NCBI GenBank assembly: GCA_023438245.1
Contig: JAEXRD010000143.1
Location: 1-13,900 of the forward strand
Source of the DNA: Pseudomonadota bacterium
GTDB taxonomy: Bacteria; Desulfobacterota; Desulfovibrionia; Desulfovibrionales; Desulfovibrionaceae
Direction of reading: 5' to 3'
DNA length: 13,900 nt
This document shows, one piece after another, positions 1-6,456 of the stretch (within the stretch, counting starts at the first letter, position 1; each line of letters starts with the position of its first letter). The position numbers and the translations under genes were made by a program. The notes beneath the pieces were generated by a model. It did not search any database. It was not told the origin of the DNA and saw nothing but the letters and a program-made list of their open reading frames with translations.

Positions 1-3
1 GGT

Positions 4-26
4 GCAGGGGGCGCGAAGCCCCCTGC
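4..26 (-). terminator. Perfect GC-rich hairpin just past the ADTH synthase stop codon
   Basis: A 9-bp perfect inverted repeat (GCAGGGGGC / GCCCCCTGC) with a 5-base loop starts 4 bases beyond the stop codon of the minus-strand synthase gene. Its position suits a transcription end or an RNA-stabilising 3' hairpin. Only three bases remain before the window edge and they show no T run, so an intrinsic terminator is not proven. If an aromatic-pathway operon continues beyond the edge, this could instead be an intercistronic hairpin. Confidence 0.4.
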
Positions 27-29
27 CGC

Positions 30-833
30 CTATTCCACCCCGGCCAGCAGTTCCATCGCCGCCTCCACGCTGGCGTTTTCGTGCACCACCTTGGCCAGCG
101 CGCGGGTCAGCAGGTCCGGGCGCTTGTGCTGGAAGATGTTGCGCCCGACGGACAGGCCCGCGCCGCCCGCCTGGAGCGAGTCGTGCACCATGGCCAGGAA
201 GGCCCGCGTGCTGTCCAGCTTGGGGCCGCCCGCGATGACCACGGGCACGCAGCAGGCCTCGGTGACGCGCAGGAAGCTGTCCGGGTCGCCGGTGTAGGGC
301 ACCTTCACCACGTCCGCGCCCAGTTCCACGCCCACGCGGGCGCAGTGGGCGACGATGGCGGGATCGTACTCGTTTTTGACCTTGGGGCCGCGCGCGTAGA
401 CCATGGCCAGCACGGGGATGCCCCAGCTTTGCGCCGCGCCGGTGACCTGGCCGAAGTCTTCGAGCATGCGCGCCTCGCTCTCGTCGCCCAGGTTCACGTG
501 CACGCTCACGGCGTCTGCGCCCAGGCGGATGGCTTCCTCCACGGTGCAGACCAGCGTCTTGGCGTTGGGCAGGGGCGAGAGGCAGGTGCTGGCGGAGAGG
601 TGCAGGATCAGCCCGACGTCGCGGCCCTGGGTGCGGTGGCAGCAGCGCGGCACGCCCTTGTGCATCAAGACGGCGTTGGCCCCGCCCTCCACCACGGATT
701 GCACGGCCTGGCGCATGTTCACGATGCCCTCGATGGGCCCGACGGTGGTGCCGTGGTCCATGGGCACCACGATGGTGCGCCGGGTGTTGCGGTCGATGAT
801 GCGTTCCAGCCGGATGGCTTTGCCCAGGTGCAT
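30..833 (-). CDS. 2-amino-3,7-dideoxy-D-threo-hept-6-ulosonate (ADTH) synthase, DhnA-type class I aldolase
   Basis: The 267-residue protein matches the DhnA/FbaB class I aldolase family in its archaeal-type ADTH synthase branch (MJ0400-like, called AroA'). Family knowledge: it condenses L-aspartate semialdehyde with a 6-deoxy-5-ketofructose phosphate. This gives the precursor that a type II dehydroquinate synthase turns into dehydroquinate, replacing the DAHP route. Visible residues: Asp26-His27 in the VPMDHG motif, Tyr146 in VYARG, the Schiff-base Lys177 in VVKVPYTG, and the phosphate-binding GGPK at 202-205. These keep the spacing of the Asp, Tyr and Lys active-site residues I recall for MJ0400. 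The ATG start has a near-perfect Shine-Dalgarno (AAGGAGGA, 838-845) 4 bases upstream. The gene sits behind a Phe-rich leader peptide and terminator, so it is probably attenuation-controlled. A fructose-bisphosphate aldolase role is the alternative, less likely given that leader. Its partner dehydroquinate synthase would lie beyond the left edge. Confidence 0.88.
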   Translation of the reverse strand: MHLGKAIRLERIIDRNTRRTIVVPMDHGTTVGPIEGIVNMRQAVQSVVEGGANAVLMHKGVPRCCHRTQGRDVGLILHLSASTCLSPLPNAKTLVCTVEEAIRLGADAVSVHVNLGDESEARMLEDFGQVTGAAQSWGIPVLAMVYARGPKVKNEYDPAIVAHCARVGVELGADVVKVPYTGDPDSFLRVTEACCVPVVIAGGPKLDSTRAFLAMVHDSLQAGGAGLSVGRNIFQHKRPDLLTRALAKVVHENASVEAAMELLAGVE

Positions 834-899
834 GAGGTCCTCCTTGAACGGGTTGGGGTTCGGCCCCGGGGGGAGGGTGCGGGCGGGTTGCCGGCGGGG

Positions 900-939
900 A
901 AAAAGAAGAAGGGCCGCCGGCTTGTCGCCCGCGGCCCTT
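900..939 (-). terminator. Intrinsic terminator of the Phe attenuator, ahead of the ADTH synthase gene
   Basis: On the minus strand a 9-bp stem, AAGGGCCGC (931-939) with GCGGCCCTT (909-917), is extended inward by a G/G mismatch and 3 more pairs (GGC/GCC) closing a GACAA loop. It is followed directly by the U-rich tail CTTCTTTTT. It lies 24 bases after the leader-peptide stop and 67 bases before the synthase start, the usual place for an attenuator terminator. It could also simply end lrgAB transcripts, and the two roles are compatible. Confidence 0.82.
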
Positions 940-991
940 CCTGAAGGGGCGTGTGTGGTAAGCTACACCCCTCCGCGGCCGCGGGCGCGAC
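924..991 (-). promoter_or_regulatory. Antiterminator pairing that competes with the attenuator terminator
   Basis: On the minus-strand RNA, GUCG-CG-CCCGCGGCC (977-991), which begins two bases after the last Phe codon of the leader, is complementary to GGCCGCGGGCGAC (924-936). This forms 13 pairs with one 2-base bulge. The second arm includes most of the 5' half of the terminator stem, so both structures cannot form together. A third pairing, CCUCCGC (1038-1044) with GCGGAGG (970-976), could act as the upstream pause or protector hairpin. All pairings were read by eye; no folding energy was computed. Confidence 0.7.
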
Positions 992-1049
992 TAAAGAAAA
1001 ACTGGCTGAAGAAGCCGAAGAGCGTCGTGCCGGTGCTGCGGAGGTTCAT
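963..1049 (-). CDS. Phenylalanine-rich leader peptide (attenuator), 28 aa
   Basis: A short minus-strand frame runs from ATG (1047-1049) to TAG (963-965). The predicted peptide starts MNLRSTGTTL, continues FGFFSQFFF and ends SRARGRGGV. Six of nine consecutive residues (11-19) are Phe, coded by a mix of TTC and TTT, in a genome where such a cluster is very unlikely by chance. Known Phe attenuators (pheA/pheL, pheST leaders) look like this: ribosomes stall on the Phe run when charged tRNA-Phe is scarce, which frees the antiterminator. Here the antiterminator arm, terminator and an aromatic-pathway gene all follow in the expected order and spacing. No good Shine-Dalgarno precedes the ATG. Translation is inferred, not shown. 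Confidence 0.8.
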   Translation of the reverse strand: MNLRSTGTTLFGFFSQFFFSRARGRGGV

Positions 1050-1055
1050 GGGGAG

Positions 1056-1085
1056 TGCTTACCCGCGTGGAGGCCTGGCTGTCAA
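1056..1085 (-). promoter_or_regulatory. Possible sigma70-type promoter for the Phe leader / ADTH synthase
   Basis: A perfect -35 hexamer TTGACA (1080-1085) lies two bases after the lrgB stop codon. The only -10-like element at suitable distance is TAAGCA (1056-1061), 18 bases on, and it is poor (TA only). If correct, transcription would begin at or next to the A of the leader ATG (1049), giving a leaderless transcript and explaining the absent ribosome binding site. Confidence 0.4.
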
Positions 1086-1087
1086 CC

Positions 1088-1786
1088 TCAAGGCCAGACG
1101 AGCGGCGCCACCAGCGGGGCCATGAGCGCGGTGAGGATGCCGCAGAGGATCATGGCCAGCCCGGCCATGGCCCCCTGGCGCTCGCCCTCCATGAGCGCGC
1201 TGGCCACGCCCTGGCCGTGGGACACGGTGCCCAGCGCCAGTCCGCGCGCCACGGGGTCGTGCACGCGGGCGAAGCTGAGCAGCCAGCAGCCGAACAGCGA
1301 GCCGAAGGTGCCCGTGGCCACCACGAAGGCCGCGGCCAGCGGCGGGATGCCGCCGTAAATGCGCGCCACCTCCACCGCGATGGGGATGGTGACGCCCTTG
1401 GGCAGCATGGACATGACCACGTCGCGCGGCAGGCCGCCCCACTTGGCGATGAGGCTGGCGCTGAGCATGGCGGAGAGGCCGCCCAGGGCCACGCTGGCGG
1501 CGATGGGCGCGGCGTTCTTGCGCAGCAGCTCGCGGTGGCGGTACAGCGGCACGGCCAGGGCCACTGTGGCGGGGCCGAGCAGGAAGGTCATGATCTTCTG
1601 GGCCGGAACGTAGGCGGAGTAGGGCGCGTCCAGGGCCACCAGCGCGGCGATGACCGCCCCGGCGGTGAGGGCCACCACGTTGAGCAGCGGATGGCGAAAG
1701 CGCAGGTACAGCGCGCGCATGGCCAGGTAGGCGGCCAGGGTCAGCGCGATGAACAGGGGCGTGGCCAGGGCGGAATCGGCGATCAT
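1088..1786 (-). CDS. lrgB: LrgB/CidB family membrane protein
   Basis: A 232-residue, strongly hydrophobic protein of the LrgB family, about the usual length. It shows repeated long apolar segments, a conserved-looking central stretch with LPKGVTIPIAVEVA (roughly residues 127-140) and a glycine-rich HGQGVASALMEGE region near residue 200, as in LrgB/YohK/PLGG1 proteins. The ATG overlaps the lrgA stop as ATGA, so the two are translationally coupled. Family members work with LrgA in the inner membrane. Some export pyruvate or glycolate/glycerate (PftAB, PLGG1), others were described as antiholin-like. In an organism with organic-acid metabolism a carboxylate transporter is the more natural reading, but the substrate cannot be seen from sequence. 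A GGAGG lies upstream, somewhat far from the start. Confidence 0.9.
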   Translation of the reverse strand: MIADSALATPLFIALTLAAYLAMRALYLRFRHPLLNVVALTAGAVIAALVALDAPYSAYVPAQKIMTFLLGPATVALAVPLYRHRELLRKNAAPIAASVALGGLSAMLSASLIAKWGGLPRDVVMSMLPKGVTIPIAVEVARIYGGIPPLAAAFVVATGTFGSLFGCWLLSFARVHDPVARGLALGTVSHGQGVASALMEGERQGAMAGLAMILCGILTALMAPLVAPLVWP

Positions 1787-2142
1787 GCGCGCCTGCCCTC
1801 CAGGCGCTGGAACAGGTGGCCCACGGCCAGGAAGGGCAGCACCGCGCTCACCGTGATGGCGGCGAGCAGGGTCAGGCCGTAGTCCGCGAACACCTGCCAC
1901 CAGTCCATGAGCCCCACAGCCACGGCGGCGAAGAAGAACACCAGGTGCTTGAGCAGGAAATCGGCGGCCAGCTCCACGTGCCTGAGCTTCACCACGCCGG
2001 TGCACAGCAGCGTGAACAGCAGGGCCACGCCGATGACGTTGCCGGGAATGGGCAGGCCCGTGGCCTCGGCGATGAGGTTGCTGGCCTGGTACACGAGCCA
2101 GAGCAGCCCGGCCTGGGCTGCGGCCTTGAGGGTTTCGGTCAT
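1783..2142 (-). CDS. lrgA: LrgA/CidA family membrane protein
   Basis: A 119-residue protein of the LrgA/CidA (UPF0299-like) family, at the family's usual length, with about four membrane segments. The diagnostic LPIPGNVIG motif is at residues 30-38, between the first and second hydrophobic stretches. A FLLKHLVFFFAAVAVG-like segment (62-77) follows, as typical. The ATG start has AGAGGA (plus strand 2149-2154) 6 bases upstream. It is the first gene of a two-gene unit with lrgB, the stop and start overlapping by four bases. The pair probably forms a small carboxylate exporter or holin-like complex in the inner membrane. No linked LytS/LytR regulator is visible. Confidence 0.9.
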   Translation of the reverse strand: MTETLKAAAQAGLLWLVYQASNLIAEATGLPIPGNVIGVALLFTLLCTGVVKLRHVELAADFLLKHLVFFFAAVAVGLMDWWQVFADYGLTLLAAITVSAVLPFLAVGHLFQRLEGRRA

Positions 2143-2177
2143 GGTCGGTCCTCTTCGTTTGGGGGAAACGGTGGCGG

Positions 2178-2206
2178 ACCATAGCCCAGCGGTCCCTGAA
2201 GGGGAA
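2178..2206 (-). promoter_or_regulatory. Weak candidate promoter for lrgAB
   Basis: On the minus strand TATGGT (2178-2183) is a plausible -10 element, with a poor -35 (TTCCCC) 17 bases upstream. Initiation near 2171 would give a 5' leader of about 29 bases. It lies in the 167-base divergent gap shared with the LysE-type gene. Confidence 0.35.
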
Positions 2207-2244
2207 GGGCCGGGCGCGGGGGCGAAAAGCGCGGGTGCGCGCTT

Positions 2245-2273
2245 TGGACAGCCGGACCGGATTGCGCTATGGA
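2245..2273 (+). promoter_or_regulatory. Candidate promoter for the LysE-xseA-M23-xseB-ispA-dxs run
   Basis: TGGACA (2245-2250, five of six to TTGACA) and TATGGA (2268-2273, three of six to TATAAT) are 17 bases apart. Initiation near 2280 would leave about 30 bases before the first start codon. It is the only gap long enough for a promoter before the run of six plus-strand genes. Confidence 0.45.
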
Positions 2274-2309
2274 GTGCGGGTCCGGAGTCCGTCCGGGCGG
2301 GGAGGATGC

Positions 2310-2936
2310 ATGACCTTCGAGAGCGCGCTGGCGCTGATGCTGGCCTCGGCGGTGTTCGCGGCCATTCCCGGGCCGGGCGTCACGGCCATCGTCACCCAGG
2401 CCGTGGGCCGGGGGCTCAGGCCCGCGCTCACCTGGACGGCGGGCATCGTGCTGGGCGACCTGGTGTACCTGACGCTGGTGCTGCTGGGCCTGACCTGGGT
2501 GGCGCGCGAGCTGGGCTGGGCCTTTGTGGCCCTCAAGTGGCTCGGCGCGGCCTACCTGGTGTGGATGGGCCTGAAGCTGATTTTCGCCAAGGGCGAGAAC
2601 GGCGGCGCGGCCTGCGCGGAGCCCGCGAAGGGCGGCCTGCGCTCGTTTTTGGCCGGGCTGTGCGTCAGCCTGGGCAACCCCAAGGTCATCGCCTTCTACT
2701 GCGGCTTCCTGCCCGGCTTCGTCGATCTGGAGGCGCTGACCCCCGGCGGCGTGGCGCTGGTGGTGGCGCTGGTGCCGGGCACGGTGTTCGCGGTGCTGGC
2801 GGCCTATGCCGTTTTGGCCGCGCGCGGGCGCAAGGTGCTGCGATCCGGTCGTGGAACCGGCCTGCTGCGCAGGGGCGCGGGCCTGGTCATGGTGGGCGTG
2901 GGCGCGCTCATGGCCCGGGAGGCCTCGGCGGGTTAG
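2310..2936 (+). CDS. LysE/RhtB family amino-acid exporter
   Basis: A 208-residue inner-membrane protein of the LysE/RhtB superfamily, close to the family's usual 205-210 residues. Visible hallmarks are the N-terminal IPGPG motif (residues 19-23), a second conserved block LGNPKVIAFYCGFLPGF (121-137), and about six hydrophobic segments. The family exports amino acids such as lysine, threonine, homoserine or leucine; this substrate is unknown. I place the start at ATG 2310 because GGAGG (2301-2305) sits 4 bases upstream and the protein then begins directly with a hydrophobic helix. An in-frame upstream start at 2235 adds a basic, non-family extension. The stop is 23 bases before xseA, so it probably leads the operon. 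Confidence 0.9.
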   Translation: MTFESALALMLASAVFAAIPGPGVTAIVTQAVGRGLRPALTWTAGIVLGDLVYLTLVLLGLTWVARELGWAFVALKWLGAAYLVWMGLKLIFAKGENGGAACAEPAKGGLRSFLAGLCVSLGNPKVIAFYCGFLPGFVDLEALTPGGVALVVALVPGTVFAVLAAYAVLAARGRKVLRSGRGTGLLRRGAGLVMVGVGALMAREASAG

Positions 2937-2959
2937 CCGGGAGCGAGCGGAGGCCGGGC

Positions 2960-4363
2960 GTGTCGCACATTTCCACCGTCACCGAGATCACCCAGGCGTT
3001 GAAAGACGTGCTGGAGGCCGAGTTCCCCTTCGTGTGGGTGCGCGGCCAGGTGACCAATCTCGCCCGGCCCGGGTCCGGGCACCTCTATTTTTCGCTCACC
3101 GACGCCGGGGCCGCGCTCTCGGTGGTCTGGTTCAAGAACGCCCAGGGCCGGGGCGGCAAGAAGTCCGACGCCGGGGAGCAGATCGACCCGCTCACCGGCG
3201 AGGTGCTGGAGCCGGGGCGCGACGTGGCCGGGGAGCTGGAGGCCGGGCAGGAGGTGCTTGTCGCGGGCCGGGTGACGGTGTACCCCGCGCGCGGCAACTA
3301 CCAGCTGGTGGCCGAGCTGGTGCAGCCGAGCGGCGTGAGCGACCTGGCCCTGGCCTTCGAGGCGCTGAAGCGCAAGCTGGCGGACAAGGGCTATTTCGAC
3401 GAGGGCCGGAAGAAGCCCATTCTCGCCAGCCCGGCGCGGGTGGCCGTGGTGACGGCCCCGCAGGGCGCGGCGGTGCGCGATTTTCTGCGCCTGGCCGGGG
3501 AGCGCGGCACGGGCTGCGAGATCCGTATCCATCCCTCCCTGGTGCAGGGCGACGCGGCCCCGGCGCAGATCTCCGCGCGGCTGGACGAGGTGAACCGCGA
3601 GGGCTGGGCCGAGGTGGTGGCGCTCATCCGCGGCGGCGGCAGCCTGGAGGACCTCTGGGCCTTCAACACCGAGCCCGTGGCCGACGCCATCTTCCGCTCG
3701 GCCATTCCCGTGGTCACGGGCGTGGGCCACGAGCCGGACGTCACCATCGCCGACTACGTGGCCGACCTGCGCCAGCCCACCCCATCCGCCGTGGCCGCCG
3801 GGCTGTGGCCGCTGCGCGCGGATTTGATGCAGCGCGTGGACGGGCTGGAGGCGGACCTGGGCCGGGCCTTCGCGGCCATCCTGGGTCGGGCGGACACGAA
3901 ATTTTCCGAGCTGCGGCGCGCGCTGGGCTGGTTCTCGCCGGAGAAGCGGCTGGAACGCCTGGAGCAGGGCTGGCGCGAGGGCGCATCGCGCCTGTTGCGC
4001 GTGGGCGACCGCCTGCTGGAGACCCGGCGGGAGCGCTTGGCCGGGGCGCTGCGCGACCTTTCCCGGGCCTTCGGGCCGGAGGACGTCGAGGGCCTGGGCG
4101 ACGGGGTGACGGCGCTTGCCGCCCGCGCCGGACTGGCCCAGGAGCTGCGCCTGCGCTCCGAGGGCGCGGGACTGGAGCTGCTTTCCGCCAGGCTATCCGG
4201 CCTGGACCCCGAGGGGCCGCTGGCGCGCGGCTACAGCCTGGTGCGCGTGGAGCGCACGGGCCGGTTCCTGCGCAGCCCCGCCGAGGTGGCCCCCGGCGAC
4301 CGCCTGAGCATCCGCACCGGCGGCGGCGAGGTCGGGGCCAGGGTCGAAGGGGAAAAGCCGTGA
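2960..4363 (+). CDS. xseA: Exodeoxyribonuclease VII large subunit
   Basis: A 467-residue XseA (E. coli about 456). Exonuclease VII degrades single-stranded DNA from both ends into acid-soluble oligonucleotides in the cytoplasm, one large subunit with several small ones. An N-terminal OB-fold domain (about residues 4-120) contains VWVRGQVTN and HLYFSLTD. The catalytic domain follows, with RGGGSLEDLWAFN (224-236) and TGVGHEPDVTIADYVADLR (253-271), then QPTPSAVA, then a long charged coiled-coil region, and the C-terminal GYSLVR motif. The OB domain carries an extra hydrophilic stretch of about 30 residues (61-92). The GTG start is chosen because GGAGG (2949-2953) lies 6 bases upstream and the protein then begins at the family's N terminus. 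The stop overlaps the next GTG as GTGA. Confidence 0.95.
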   Translation: MSHISTVTEITQALKDVLEAEFPFVWVRGQVTNLARPGSGHLYFSLTDAGAALSVVWFKNAQGRGGKKSDAGEQIDPLTGEVLEPGRDVAGELEAGQEVLVAGRVTVYPARGNYQLVAELVQPSGVSDLALAFEALKRKLADKGYFDEGRKKPILASPARVAVVTAPQGAAVRDFLRLAGERGTGCEIRIHPSLVQGDAAPAQISARLDEVNREGWAEVVALIRGGGSLEDLWAFNTEPVADAIFRSAIPVVTGVGHEPDVTIADYVADLRQPTPSAVAAGLWPLRADLMQRVDGLEADLGRAFAAILGRADTKFSELRRALGWFSPEKRLERLEQGWREGASRLLRVGDRLLETRRERLAGALRDLSRAFGPEDVEGLGDGVTALAARAGLAQELRLRSEGAGLELLSARLSGLDPEGPLARGYSLVRVERTGRFLRSPAEVAPGDRLSIRTGGGEVGARVEGEKP

Positions 4364-5265
4364 CGCGCCGCATCGTCCTGCTTGCGCTGGCGCTGGCTCT
4401 GCTGTTGCCGACCTTGGCGCTGGCGCGCAAGGCCCGGCCCGAGTCTGCAAAGGCGGCCCCCGCGCTCACCTGCCCGGCCAGTGTGGTCATAGGCGAGCCG
4501 TTCGTGGCGCGGGTGAGCAGCTCCAGGCCGCTCAAGAACGCGCGCATCGAGTTCCTGGGCCGCTCGGCCCCGCTTGCGCTGCGCCAGGAGGGCAAGGCCT
4601 GGGCGGGCTTCATGGTGCTGGGCGCGGATGTGCTGGATGCCAACATGCTGGGCGGGCGGCCCGGCAGGCGCGTGGTGCTGCTGCGCCATTCGGGCGGCAG
4701 CGTGCGGGCCGAGGTGGAGTTGAAGACAGTGCCCCGCCCGGTGGAGAGCCTGGACCTGGACCCGGCCATGGTGCAGCCCCCGGCGGAGGCCCTGCCCCGC
4801 ATCGCCCGGGAGCGCGGCGTGGTGCATCAGGCCCTGGCCACGGCCAGCCCGGTACGCCTGCTGCGGCTGCCCCTGCACCGGCCCGGCCAGGGCGAACTGA
4901 GCAGCGAGTACGGCATCGGGCGCATCCTCAATGGCATTCCCAAGTCGCCGCACCGGGGCCTGGACCTGGAGGCCGCCATCGGCGACCCCGTCACCGCCGC
5001 CGCCGACGGGGTGGTGCTGCTCTCCGGCGAGCTGTACTACGCGGGCAACTGCGTGTACCTGGACCACGGCCAGGGGCTGGTCACCATGTATTTCCACCTC
5101 TCCGAGCGCCGGGTGGAGCCGGGCCAGCGCGTGGCGCGCGGCCAGCTGCTGGGCCTGGCCGGAGACACCGGGCGCAGCACGAGAGCGCACCTGCATTTCG
5201 GCGTGTCGGCCCTGGGGCGGCTTGTGGACCCCGGGCCGCTGTTGGGGTATGAGGTTCTGCCATAG
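4360..5265 (+). CDS. Secreted M23 family metallopeptidase (LytM-type)
   Basis: A 301-residue protein with an N-terminal signal peptide (basic TRR, a leucine/alanine core, likely cleavage after ALA near residue 22). A beta-rich region (about 37-125) of unidentified fold follows, then a C-terminal M23 domain (about 178-295). The zinc motifs are intact: HRGLD gives His198 and Asp202, and AHLHFG gives His277 and His279, with His246 as the further active-site histidine. It therefore looks like an active peptidoglycan endopeptidase working in the periplasm. The GTG start overlaps the xseA stop by four bases (GTGA), with AAGGGG upstream, so translation is coupled to xseA. The gene separates xseA from xseB, and no functional tie to exonuclease VII is evident. 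Confidence 0.92.
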   Translation: MTRRIVLLALALALLLPTLALARKARPESAKAAPALTCPASVVIGEPFVARVSSSRPLKNARIEFLGRSAPLALRQEGKAWAGFMVLGADVLDANMLGGRPGRRVVLLRHSGGSVRAEVELKTVPRPVESLDLDPAMVQPPAEALPRIARERGVVHQALATASPVRLLRLPLHRPGQGELSSEYGIGRILNGIPKSPHRGLDLEAAIGDPVTAAADGVVLLSGELYYAGNCVYLDHGQGLVTMYFHLSERRVEPGQRVARGQLLGLAGDTGRSTRAHLHFGVSALGRLVDPGPLLGYEVLP

Positions 5266-5292
5266 GGGAGGCACTGCTCCCGCGGAGTGAAC

Positions 5293-5526
5293 ATGGCCAA
5301 GGAAAAAATGAGTTTCGAGAAGCGCTTGGAGCGTCTGAAGGGCATCGTTGAGGCCCTGGAGCGCGGCGAGCTGCCCCTGGAGGAGAGCCTGGCCCTGTAC
5401 AAGGAGGGCCTGGCCCTGGCCGGGGAGTGCGGCCGCCAGCTGGAGAGCGCCAGGAACGAGGTCAAGATCGCCCAGGACGGGCTCTTGAAGGAATTCGCCG
5501 CGCTGGGCGACGGAGAAGGCGCATGA
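5293..5526 (+). CDS. xseB: Exodeoxyribonuclease VII small subunit
   Basis: A 77-residue XseB, near the usual 75-80. The family pattern is clear: SFEKRLERLKGIVEALERGE followed by LPLEESLALYKEGLAL, both helical and acidic, then a C-terminal helix. Several copies bind the XseA coiled coil and are needed for activity. I choose ATG 5293 because GGAG (5284-5287) is 5 bases upstream; a GTG two codons earlier (5287) overlaps that site. It starts 27 bases after the M23 peptidase stop, and its own stop overlaps the ispA start as ATGA, so ispA translation is probably coupled to it. Confidence 0.95.
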   Translation: MAKEKMSFEKRLERLKGIVEALERGELPLEESLALYKEGLALAGECGRQLESARNEVKIAQDGLLKEFAALGDGEGA

Positions 5527-6425
5527 GGGTGAAAGAGGAACTGGCCCGGCGCGCCGGGGAGATCGAGGCCTACCTTTCCGATTGCCTGCAGGGCCGGGAC
5601 ATTCCGGAGCGCCTGCTGGCGAGCATGGAGTACAGCCTGCACGCCGGGGGCAAGCGCCTGCGCCCGGCCCTGGTCATGAGCTTCGCGCGGCTCTTCGCCC
5701 CGGTTTGCGGCTGCGCGGGCGCGCGCATCCTGCCCTTTGCCGCCAGCCTGGAGCTCATCCACACCTATTCGCTCATCCACGACGACCTGCCCGCCATGGA
5801 CGACGACGACCTGCGGCGCGGCAAGCCTTCGAATCACAAGAAATTCGACGAGGCCACGGCCATCCTGGCGGGCGACGGCCTGCTCACCGAGGCCTTCACG
5901 CTGATGTTCTCCTGCCTGGACGCGGGCGTGCCCGCGGAGCGCGTGCTGCGCGCCGCCCAGGCCGTGTCCGTGGCCGCCGGGGCCGGGGGCATGGTGGGCG
6001 GCCAGGCCCTGGACATGGAATTCACCGCGCGCTCGGGCGTGGAGTTCGAAGAGCTGCGCGGCATGCATGCCATGAAGACCGGCGCGCTCATCACCGCCGC
6101 CTGCGTGGCCGGGGCCATCCTGGCCGGAGCCGGAACCGCCGACGTGCACCGGGCCAACGAATACGGCCGCGCCGTGGGCCAGGCCTTCCAGATCGTGGAC
6201 GACATCCTGGACGTGGTGGGCGACACCCAGACCCTGGGCAAGCCCGCCGGGAGCGACGAGCGCCAGGGCAAGACCACCTATCCGGCGCTGCTGGGCCTGG
6301 AGGAGAGCCGCCGCCTTGCGGGCGAGCGCGCCGCCGAGGCCGTTGCCCAGCTGGAGCCCTACACCGGCCCGGAGGCCGACTTCCTGCGCGCCCTGGCGCG
6401 CTACATCGTGGAGCGCGCCAGCTAG
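5523..6425 (+). CDS. ispA: Polyprenyl diphosphate synthase, probably (2E,6E)-farnesyl diphosphate synthase
   Basis: A 300-residue IspA-type trans-prenyltransferase. It would join dimethylallyl or geranyl diphosphate to isopentenyl diphosphate to make C15 (possibly C20) chains for quinones, cell-wall lipid carriers and tRNA or heme modification. Visible motifs: GGKRLRP (42-48) for diphosphate binding; the first aspartate-rich motif DDLPAMD (87-93), continuing DDD and RRGKPSNHKKF; GGQALDME (159-166); and the second aspartate-rich motif DDILD (226-230). Tyr82, five residues before the first Asp, matches chain-length control in bacterial farnesyl synthases. The E. coli IspA run YSLIHDDLPAMDDDDLRRG is reproduced exactly here. 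The start overlaps the xseB stop (ATGA), and dxs follows 31 bases later. Confidence 0.95.
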   Translation: MRVKEELARRAGEIEAYLSDCLQGRDIPERLLASMEYSLHAGGKRLRPALVMSFARLFAPVCGCAGARILPFAASLELIHTYSLIHDDLPAMDDDDLRRGKPSNHKKFDEATAILAGDGLLTEAFTLMFSCLDAGVPAERVLRAAQAVSVAAGAGGMVGGQALDMEFTARSGVEFEELRGMHAMKTGALITAACVAGAILAGAGTADVHRANEYGRAVGQAFQIVDDILDVVGDTQTLGKPAGSDERQGKTTYPALLGLEESRRLAGERAAEAVAQLEPYTGPEADFLRALARYIVERAS

Positions 6426-6456
6426 GCCGCCCCCCGATCCACCGAGGACCACGAGC

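Noticed and set aside
81..944. Long plus-strand open frame opposite the ADTH synthase gene (287 codons)
   Set aside because: It is rich in His, Gly, Ala and Val from antisense GC-skewed codons, has no family motif, and runs through the attenuator terminator. The minus-strand gene is clear.
1088..2182. One 364-codon minus-strand frame spanning both lrgA and lrgB regions
   Set aside because: Only its last 232 codons encode LrgB. The earlier part is out-of-frame reading of lrgA, and the ATG at 1786 with ATGA overlap is the natural start.
2235..2309. Earlier in-frame start for the LysE-type exporter
   Set aside because: It would add 25 mostly basic residues before the first membrane helix and overlap the probable promoter. 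The ATG at 2310 has a strong ribosome binding site.
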